DNA of 64,000 bases from Botryococcus braunii (taxonomy: Eukaryota > Chlorophyta > Trebouxiophyceae). The notes beneath the pieces were generated by a model. The model was not told where the DNA came from and searched no databases. It saw only the letters and a list, made by a program, of their open reading frames with translations. The stretch is taken from NCBI GenBank assembly GCA_002005505.1, contig MVGU01000404.1, positions 431,001 to 495,000 on the forward strand. The letters run 5' to 3'. Below are positions 53,844 to 64,000 of the stretch, piece after piece (positions within the stretch are counted from its first letter, which is position 1; each line of letters opens with the position of its first letter). The translations under genes and the position numbers were made by a program.

Positions 53844-54369
53844 CAGACTAGACTGTTGCTTTCAGGGAATTGCTCACACACAGTGAGTAGAAGAGAAAGC
53901 AAGACAATAAGAGAACAGACGAGTCAAACAGGAGACGGCTTGAACAAGCCTTTAGAGAGCGAATGACTGCCTGTCCTTCCGGGTTCTAAGCCTATCAATA
54001 CTCAGATCAGCGCGTGAAGGTTGCGCTATTCAGCAGTACTCCTGACCCTTTTCCTGAATTCCTGTCTCCCTAATGGTCCAGAACTTGAGGTTTTGGACCC
54101 TTATCCTAACAGTACTCTCATGCACGTTTTTATTAAAGGTAAATGCATGGTTTTTCAGCCACAAAAAGTAACAGTAGACGACAGCCATATAATGTTTATC
54201 CTTCTGATTGATTAGCCAGTGTCAAGGCATCCTCACCTTGAGTTAACTGTGAAGTTAACTCACAGCTATTTATCTAATCATAATTACCTCAAATTAACAT
54301 GACATAATGAAGCACAAAACCCAACAATCTTCCCCTTGGTTCATATGTCAGTTAATTTTACCCCATTGT

Positions 54370-57300
54370 TTAAGACACTCCAAGCTTAGCCCTATGCTTC
54401 TCAAATAAGGCAGATGCTAAGGGCTTCGTAAACATATCTGCCACGTTTTCAGACGTAGCAATATAGACAGGTTCAATCTGCCCCCAAGCCACTTTTTCAC
54501 GTGCATAGTGATAACTGATGCTTATATGCTTAGTGAATTTGGACACTATGTGATTTTTCAAGTGCTGAATTGCTCCTTGATTATCACAGAAAAGCTTGAC
54601 AGTCTTCACTGTTACTCCAAGCTCTTCAAGCATACCTCCCATCCACATTACCTCCTTCACTGCTGCACTGGCAGCAACAAATTCAGCTTCCACTGTGGAT
54701 GTGGCAACTGATGACTGCTTCTTGCTGCACCAAGACACAGCTGACCCATTCAGAAGAAAAATAAACCCTGTGGTTGATTTTCGTCCATCGAGGTCCCCAG
54801 CAAAATCTGCATCAACATATCCCACCAACTCATTGTCTCCCGAGTTAGTATATGTGATGCCCATTTCTTTAGTGCAATTTAAGTACCTCAGTACCCTTAT
54901 TGCCCCATTCCAGTGTGCAGTCGTAGGCTGCCCCCTGAACCGACTCAGTACCCCCACTGCCTGAGCTATATCAGGCCTTGTTGTGGTAGCAAGGTATTGT
55001 AGCGATCCAATGAGCTCAAGGTACCTGTGACCTTCTGGCAGTGGCATGCCAGCTCCTACCTGCTCACCAGCCCTTCCTAGTGGTGGCTCAGGATTCTGCG
55101 TGGAGACAAACCCATATGCCATTGGAGTATTGACTTCCTTCCCCTGTGCCGGCAGTCCATACTCCTCCACCAGTCTCTCAATTTTCAACACATTGGTCAT
55201 TTTGAGATTTCCAGTAGATTCATCCTTTCTAATTTCACATCCCAAAAATGCTTTTATCTCACCCAAATCATGGATTGAAAAGATGCTAGTGAGCTGTTGT
55301 TTCACACACTCAATAGTTTCACCTTCCTTGCAAATAATTAACAGATCATCCACGTAAGTCAGCAGATAAACAGGTGACTCATAGGACTCCTTGTTAATGA
55401 ACAAGGACGAATCGCTTTTGCAAGCCTTAAATCCAAACTTGTTCAGCTCTTCAACTAAACGCTTGTGCCAGGCACGTGGGGCCTGTTTCAAGCCATACAG
55501 TGACTTCAGGAGTTTACATACCTTACTGGAATCACCATTGAAAAAGCAAGGAGGCTGAGAAACATAAACTTCCTCTTCTAGTGATCCATTCAGAAAGGCA
55601 GTTTTAATATCTACCTGATGCACCTTCCATCCATTTGCGTTTGCCAAATTTAGAAGCACACGCCTGGAGGAGTGAGCGCTGACTGGAGCAAACGTCTCAA
55701 AATAGTCCACTCCTGGCCGTTGCTTGCATCCTTGAGCAACAAGTCTAGCCTTGAACCTGACTACATCCCCAAAACCATCAGTTTTAATAGCATAAACCCA
55801 CTTCAGTGGGATCACCTTTGCATGTGATGGCTTGTCACAATACTCAAAGGTTTCATGCGCTTCGATGGAGTCCATTTCCTCGTTCATGGCCTCCAGCCAG
55901 TACACCCATTGGGGTGAATTCCTGGCTTCAAACCAATCGTTAGGAATCCTCACATCTCTAGATGCAATGTTGACTTTCTCTCTTGCTCCATTCTGCATGG
56001 GTGGTGTAACCTCTGTTGCGCCTAGTAATGGATTGTCCTTTACATGATAAGCACCTGGAACATACTTATCTGGTTGAGCAAGTGTCTCTCTTAGATCATA
56101 CCGACTTGTTCCACCCCTCACCCTTTCCTGCACATCATCATCATTGTCAGACTCATGTGATGAGTTATCGTTATCCGACTCTGAGCATGGATTATTCACA
56201 CCCTCCTCTGGATGTTCCTGTCCAGTCCCAAGGCCCATTAACTCTTCCCCTGAGATGGCTGAGCCATGTGTCTCTCTGATCCCACTCTCTTCCGCCTGAG
56301 CCTGTTCCCTCAGAACTTCGTTCAGTCTCTGCATAACTTCTAGGTTAGCTGGAAGGATTTGATCTACTCCCCTTCCAGCTTCCCTGTTCATCTCCAAGGC
56401 GTCGGCAATGTCAACCGGAACAAAATCCCAGTCATCCTCATCTGCAGCGCTTGGCACCTGATCACAATTTACTTCACGTGGGAAGTCAGAGGGCAATTGG
56501 GTTTTAGTAGAGAGAGTGTGAATTCCCAATTTATCTTCGAAAAATTTAACATTTTTCGATACCTTGACCTTACTGCCAACCCTTATCCTGTATGCCTTAG
56601 ATGCTGGTTCATAACCCACGAACATACCAGCCTCTGACCTAGGGGAGAAGGCAGACAAGTCTTTGTCTGGAATTTTGATGTACGCGAGACAGCCAAAGAC
56701 CCTCAAATAATGCACAGAAGGTTTCCTGCCGAACAGTAGCTCATAAGGGGTGGCAGACTTCCCCTTAGTAGCTCTAAGATTAAGTAGCCTGACAGCAGTA
56801 GGCAGTGCGTCGGTCCACATACTTTGTGGGGCCTTAGCTTGTAGCAGCAACATTCTAACCTTCTCCTTTAAGGATCTGTTAAAACGCTCTGCCCTACCAT
56901 TTTGTTGAGGTGTGTAGGGTGCAGACGTTTCATGTCTGATGCCCTTTGACTGAAAAAACTCGTGTAAATCTGAGTTAACAAATTCAGTCCCCCTGTCAGT
57001 CCTAACCACCTTTACAGAGTGACCAGTTTGATTTTCTAAATATAGTAGGATTGCTTTAACAGCATCGCCCACCTGAGACTTGTAGCATAGAGCCCTTGCT
57101 TCACCAGCCTTAGAAAAATCATCCAGCACAGTGAGCATATACCTCTCCCCTTCTGCCCCCGGTACAGGAAGTTCACCAACGATATCCATATGGACAAGCT
57201 GTAGGCGCTCTGTAGCCGTTGCAGGGGAACGCTGGTAGCTTTCTCTAGTCTGCTTACCCAAAACACACACCTCGCATAGTGAGTGACCATGTGAGCAAGG

Positions 57301-58758
57301 AGATAAAGAGGTTTCAATCCCTTTAACCATATTTTCTGTCTGCAGTCGTTCCATGTTTTTACTTCCAGGATGTCCTAACCTTGCATGCCAGAGATCATAC
57401 TCGGAGCACTTGTGCGCAAGACCAGCAGTGTGAGGGGGCTTCATTGACTGACATGATGTTGAACAAAAATACAACCCTCTCTCCTTTGTAACTTCCATTG
57501 TGAAGGATGATTTCAGACAGCAGACACTTGTGACTTCACCTACTGAATTAGTTGAAAAACTAAGACCGTCGACGACTCCAGCAGATACTGACATTAAATT
57601 TTCCAACGCAGTCGGAACAAATTCAACATCCCTCAACATACATGTGTTGCCCTGCTGATCAACCAAGCATACGATTCCAGATGCTTTGCGTTGCGCCACA
57701 TGTTCACCAGTGGCCAGATTTAGACCCTTTGGAACTGGATACCAATGTACGTTATTCATTAATCTCACATCATTGCAGATATGTGTGGAAGCTCCAGAAT
57801 CTACTACCCATAGTGATGACAATTTACCTGAATCTGAGGAGTCAATCATGGCCATTCCTCCAACAGGATTTTGAGATCGCCCCTTGCCAGCCATGATTGC
57901 AGCTCTCCTGGCACAATCATCTTTGTACTTCTGACAGTCCTGCCTTCTATGACCATCTCCAAGGCAGAACCAACAGCCACGAAACTCTGTTGGTAGATCA
58001 TGAGGCATGCCCTTCGGCCTCACACCCTCATAAGTAGGGGCATTCCTTGGTCTGGGAGGAGGAACAAGGTTTGCGGACGCAGAGGGAGCCTTGTGCTGAT
58101 CGATTCCTAAGAATTTTGCACTGGCACTGATACGAGACACAACCTCATCCTCATCTTTTCCCAAGCATGAATCATACAGATGGCCTAAATCATGAGAAAA
58201 AGCCTTGGGCAGCCCACTGACAATTCCCATTATGAGGCGCTCATCATCCACAGGGTGATTATTTGCCCTAAGACCTCTAGCCAGCTTGAACTTCATGGCT
58301 ACAAATGCCATGTAGGTCTGGGCATCCTCGATTTTACCTGAATCAAGGAGAAAAGCCCATTTAGACATGAGCTTTTGATTTTTACCTCCTGTGAACTTAC
58401 CTTTCAGCCACTCATAGGCTTGCTTGGCTGAAGGCATGTCGAGCGCTTTATCTATCCACTCGTCGGGAATCTTTTCTGTCACTAGACTCATAGCCAGTGA
58501 GTCACCAGGCGTATCCGGGTGCTCCTCTTCAAGGCATATCCTGATTCTCTTACGATTAGCAACATTTTCAACATCCTTAGCCCACCTGAACCCATTTATA
58601 CAATCAACATCCAGAGATTGTACCAATTTCTGGTTGTTATAAACAGGATTATGTGGGTCAGGTGTGCTACCTGAGGCAACCGTTGGATTACCACCAGGAG
58701 CAGATGCTCCAGCTGAATTACTCATTATGAACACTGTAAGTGCTGTGATCAAACTCAA
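54370..58758 (-). CDS. Ty1/copia gag-pol polyprotein
   Basis: 1462 codons; the second ATG (MSNSAGASAPGG, codon 12) is the likelier start. Order: gag with UBN2-like region and zinc knuckle CWFCLGDGHRRQDC (about residue 262); protease WVVDSGASTHIC (about 318); integrase with WHARLGHPG...CEVCVLGKQ and the triad LDDFSK, RTDRGTEF, GRAERFNR; reverse transcriptase with VDIKTAFLNG, SLYGLKQAPRAW and YVDD; RNase H with GYVDADFAGD, STVEAEFVA, TKHISISYHY and ENVADMFTKPL. All catalytic residues are present. Integrase before RT marks it as copia type. It carries out the whole replication cycle of the element. Confidence 0.95.
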   Translation of the reverse strand: MSLITALTVFIMSNSAGASAPGGNPTVASGSTPDPHNPVYNNQKLVQSLDVDCINGFRWAKDVENVANRKRIRICLEEEHPDTPGDSLAMSLVTEKIPDEWIDKALDMPSAKQAYEWLKGKFTGGKNQKLMSKWAFLLDSGKIEDAQTYMAFVAMKFKLARGLRANNHPVDDERLIMGIVSGLPKAFSHDLGHLYDSCLGKDEDEVVSRISASAKFLGIDQHKAPSASANLVPPPRPRNAPTYEGVRPKGMPHDLPTEFRGCWFCLGDGHRRQDCQKYKDDCARRAAIMAGKGRSQNPVGGMAMIDSSDSGKLSSLWVVDSGASTHICNDVRLMNNVHWYPVPKGLNLATGEHVAQRKASGIVCLVDQQGNTCMLRDVEFVPTALENLMSVSAGVVDGLSFSTNSVGEVTSVCCLKSSFTMEVTKERGLYFCSTSCQSMKPPHTAGLAHKCSEYDLWHARLGHPGSKNMERLQTENMVKGIETSLSPCSHGHSLCEVCVLGKQTRESYQRSPATATERLQLVHMDIVGELPVPGAEGERYMLTVLDDFSKAGEARALCYKSQVGDAVKAILLYLENQTGHSVKVVRTDRGTEFVNSDLHEFFQSKGIRHETSAPYTPQQNGRAERFNRSLKEKVRMLLLQAKAPQSMWTDALPTAVRLLNLRATKGKSATPYELLFGRKPSVHYLRVFGCLAYIKIPDKDLSAFSPRSEAGMFVGYEPASKAYRIRVGSKVKVSKNVKFFEDKLGIHTLSTKTQLPSDFPREVNCDQVPSAADEDDWDFVPVDIADALEMNREAGRGVDQILPANLEVMQRLNEVLREQAQAEESGIRETHGSAISGEELMGLGTGQEHPEEGVNNPCSESDNDNSSHESDNDDDVQERVRGGTSRYDLRETLAQPDKYVPGAYHVKDNPLLGATEVTPPMQNGAREKVNIASRDVRIPNDWFEARNSPQWVYWLEAMNEEMDSIEAHETFEYCDKPSHAKVIPLKWVYAIKTDGFGDVVRFKARLVAQGCKQRPGVDYFETFAPVSAHSSRRVLLNLANANGWKVHQVDIKTAFLNGSLEEEVYVSQPPCFFNGDSSKVCKLLKSLYGLKQAPRAWHKRLVEELNKFGFKACKSDSSLFINKESYESPVYLLTYVDDLLIICKEGETIECVKQQLTSIFSIHDLGEIKAFLGCEIRKDESTGNLKMTNVLKIERLVEEYGLPAQGKEVNTPMAYGFVSTQNPEPPLGRAGEQVGAGMPLPEGHRYLELIGSLQYLATTTRPDIAQAVGVLSRFRGQPTTAHWNGAIRVLRYLNCTKEMGITYTNSGDNELVGYVDADFAGDLDGRKSTTGFIFLLNGSAVSWCSKKQSSVATSTVEAEFVAASAAVKEVMWMGGMLEELGVTVKTVKLFCDNQGAIQHLKNHIVSKFTKHISISYHYAREKVAWGQIEPVYIATSENVADMFTKPLASALFEKHRAKLGVS

Positions 58759-59189
58759 ACTTCAGGTGCCTTGGTACGCCAAAGAATAAACACTTGCAAG
58801 GACTAAGTGATTGTTTGTTTCAACATCCTCAGCAAATTGGTCAATAATTCTACGTCTTTCACCTTCCAATCTGATTCTAATAAGGTCTTGACCGTGCAAT
58901 TCAGGATAGAGTACCAAGTTAAGGATTTTGCCAATGAAAGTAGGGTGAATACTTCAATTACTAACCAGTAGAAGAAAGTGTCTGAAGGATTTTTGTCACA
59001 GGAGTCCACCAATAATCCAGCTTCTACCCACAGCGATCTAAACTAATGTTTGTGATTCACACAGTCTCTTTCCCAATCACTTCACACCGACTTCGTTTAA
59101 CAGGCCGAAGTTCTTCGGATTCAGAGCCAGGTGGTCGGTAAGGATAGACAAACTCAGAAATGGATTATTCCTTCTGTTTTTCTTTCAAT

Positions 59190-59384
59190 TTATGTACCAA
59201 TGTCACAGAAGCGTTCGAAACGATAGCAACCACTATCAATTGCCGATGCTACTTGATCTAAGGGGACCTTTCCAAAGAAGTAGTTATCGCACGAGTCGCA
59301 ACGGAAGCGCCCTTTTCTATGTTGCTCCACGCCAAAGTGAATGAGATTCGCACGCTGCACTTCTAGGCGTCGAGACTCCATGGG
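59190..59384 (-). CDS. Short ORF in the copia leader
   Basis: About 63 codons from MESRRLEVQRANLIHF to CDIGT, with RFRCDSCDNYF (C-x2-C) and two further Cys. It lies between primer site and gag. It does not resemble retroelement proteins; it could be a captured host exon or an upstream ORF that tunes gag translation. Confidence 0.4.
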   Translation of the reverse strand, partial: PMESRRLEVQRANLIHFGVEQHRKGRFRCDSCDNYFFGKVPLDQVASAIDSGCYRFERFCDIGT

Positions 59385-59401
59385 TGGGGCCCAATAACCA
59401 T
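59385..59401 (-). promoter_or_regulatory. Copia primer binding site, half-tRNA-iMet type
   Basis: Next to the 5' LTR end (minus strand) stands ATGGTTATTGGGCCCCACC. The complement of the anticodon arm of initiator Met tRNA is GGTTATGGGCCCACC; the element has this with two single-base insertions. Drosophila copia is primed by such a 5' half tRNA. No normal 3'-end (TGGTATCAGAG) site is present. Confidence 0.5.
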
Positions 59402-60480
59402 TGTGATCTGCAAGATCCAAAGGTGTCAAAGATCAAATATAGATTATCAATATACGTACACGTATATCATCCAGATATTGCACCAGTTCAATCAGGCACA
59501 CATACTCAATGGTGTCGAACTGGTGTACAATCAGATTAGACTGTTGCTTTCAGGGAATTGCTCACACACAGTGAGTAGAAGAGAAAGCAAGACAATAAGA
59601 GAACAGACGAGTCAAACAGGAGACGGCTTGAACAAGCCTTTAGAGAGCGAATGACTTACAACGTTGAACGAACGAACACACACACTATCTAATCTCACCT
59701 GCAAGATCCAAAGGTGTCAAAGATCAAATATAGATTATCAATATACGTACACGTATATCATCCTGTCAACGCACTAACACCTTTAGTATCTTGCATGATT
59801 TCTACATTACTACTCTAATACCAAGACGTCACACTGCCGGCTTACCAGATATTGCACCAGTTCAATCAGGCACACATACTCAATGGTGTCGAACTGGTGT
59901 ACAATCTGTAGAATTAACACACTTATGTTAGTAACTAGTCAATATTCAGCACTCATGGCTGTGAACGAACTGAGGCCGTCATGACCCGGAGTCTTACCAG
60001 ATTAGACTGTTGCTTTCAGGGAATTGCTCACACACAGTGAGTAGAAGAGAAAGCAAGACAATAAGAGAACAGACGAGTCAAACAGGAGACGGCTTGAACA
60101 AGCCTTTAGAGAGCGAATGACTGCCTGTCCTTCCGGGTTCTAAGCCTATCAATACTCAGATCAGCGCATGAAGGTTGCGCTATTCAGCAGTACTCCTGAC
60201 CCATTTCCTGAATTCCTGTCTCCCTAATGGTCCAGAACTTGAGGTTTTGGACCCTTATCCTAACAGTACTCTCATGCACGTTTTTATTAAAGGTAAATGC
60301 ATGGTTTTTCAGCCACAAAAAGTAACAGTAGACGACAGCCATATAATGTTTATCCTTCTGATTGATTAGCCAGTGTCAAGGCATCCTCACCTTGAGTTAA
60401 CTGTGAAGTTAACTCACAGCTATTTATCTAATCATAATTACCTCAAATTAACATGACATAATGAAGCACAAAACCCAACA
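59402..60480 (-). repeat. 5' LTR of the copia element
   Basis: 1079 bp, same structure as the other LTR (offset 6154). Its outer end lies 666 bases from the ZDS start codon, in the opposite orientation. Confidence 0.95.
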
Positions 60481-61146
60481 CTCTCTCTCCCTTCTGTCCA
60501 CCCCACTTTCGTGTCCGGCCTCTTCCTTCTCTCCCTCTTCTGCCCTCCCGTTGAGCAGGAAGCTTCCTCTCTTTCGGGATAGAGTCTCCCCCTTTCCCGT
60601 TAGAAGTAAAAAAACTGTGAATTTATCAGTCGCAGGCCCCCGATGCCCGGATAGTCACGTGTGTATCAGCGAACGCCCATTGGTCCCTCGGCCCTCCGCC
60701 GAGGCCATCCAAGGCCCCATGTTGGGCTCCGCCGCAGGGACCGCAGGGACTCCCTGGAACTAGACGAGAGATCATGCAAGGAGATGTGTGAGTGATGACG
60801 TCAACCCATCAGGTACCACTCCGAGCGACCACGTCGGGGAAATCTGTGGCGCAACGTTCTCCCACGATAAGACGAAGTCTCGACGATCGAAAGCCGCAGC
60901 TGTGTTTAGAAATCCCAGTCACTGAGAGTTTCTCAGTGAATGCAAGGGAAATTGAAAAGTCCATGCTAGTGATATAGAGTTCGCCGAAAGGGGTATCTGC
61001 TGAACTCCCTGTTCACCGTGCGGTTTGAAATATTTAGCCGCAATCGAGTGTCGGAAATCGTGCCCTTGGGGATGTGGGTTCTTTGTATGAACTGATTTTC
61101 AGTAGCCGTGATAATTCTTGAATACATCTGCCCAACTTGCTCGCTC
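60481..61146 (+). promoter_or_regulatory. ZDS upstream region
   Basis: 666 bases between the copia LTR and the ZDS start codon. Contains a CT-rich start, a G-box CACGTG at 60656-60661 and an inverted CCAAT (ATTGG) near 60689. No clear TATA box. The LTR must have displaced or replaced more distal promoter sequence. Confidence 0.35.

Positions 61147-64000
<2,854 letters not shown>

Larger units (their letters stand above)
53248..54326 (-). repeat. 3' LTR of the copia element
   Basis: 1079 bp, TGTTGGG...ATCACA on the minus strand. Contains the unit 53545-53966 with two introns and its spliced-looking copy 53254-53500. Confidence 0.95.
53248..60480 (-). mobile_element. Intact-looking young Ty1/copia retrotransposon
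   Basis: Two LTRs of 1079 bp each (53248-54326, 59402-60480), which I see to differ at only about three sites, with the 5-bp duplication CTCTC on both sides (53243-53247, 60481-60485). On the minus strand: 5' LTR, primer site, 640-base leader, one 1462-codon gag-pol frame, purine tract AAGGGGAAGAT, 3' LTR. No stop or frameshift was found in the frame. It may be capable of transposition. Confidence 0.95.

Noticed and set aside
54370..58758. Host gene with copia-like domains
   Set aside because: It is flanked by LTRs, primer site, purine tract and a target duplication, so it is the element's own frame.

Overview
This is nuclear DNA from a photosynthetic eukaryote, most likely a streptophyte (charophyte-type) green alga; Chara is my best guess. 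The reasons are: split genes with GT-AG introns of hundreds to thousands of bases, a carotenoid gene of land-plant type (zeta-carotene desaturase with a transit-peptide-like first exon), a plant-type Elongator subunit gene, dense (GT)n, (CT)n and (GA)n microsatellites, and Ty3/gypsy, Ty1/copia and LINE retroelements. There is no operon structure and nothing bacterial. The species is inferred, not proven.

Layout. 1-6.1 kb: the right part of a Ty3/gypsy element whose pol carries a PHD finger and whose single reading frame is cut by two TAG codons. 6.1-8.9 kb: sparse DNA with a tRNA-Pro-like fragment. 8.94-29.21 kb (+): a nearly complete gene for ELP1, largest subunit of Elongator, here resolved into about 22 exons, most with matching splice phases; nearly every intron is a microsatellite or minisatellite field. 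30.8-34.0 kb (-): a secreted alpha/beta-hydrolase-like gene with a His-rich tail. 34.55-36.52 kb (+): a six-exon GT31-type galactosyltransferase-like gene with one GC-AG intron. 37-40.5 kb: weak or no coding signal. 40.7-46.4 kb (-): a four-exon gene for a small secreted protein I do not recognise, with a 3.9-kb intron rich in repeats.

46.9-53.06 kb: a dead LINE (+) split by a young, gag-deleted chromodomain gypsy element (-) with 260-bp LTRs and a GTGAT target duplication. 53.25-60.48 kb (-): an apparently intact, very young Ty1/copia element with 1079-bp LTRs, a CTCTC target duplication and a 1462-codon gag-pol frame. Its LTR holds the most striking signal of the window: a 422-bp segment with two canonical GT-AG introns lies beside a 247-bp copy of itself from which exactly those two introns are missing, so a spliced RNA seems to have been written back into the LTR. 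61.15 kb to beyond the right end (+): zeta-carotene desaturase (ZDS), four exons visible, starting about 670 bp from the copia 5' LTR.

The host genes have unrelated jobs (tRNA wobble modification, lipid or ester hydrolysis, glycosylation, carotenoid synthesis) and are linked only by position. Retroelements and simple repeats make up much of the window.
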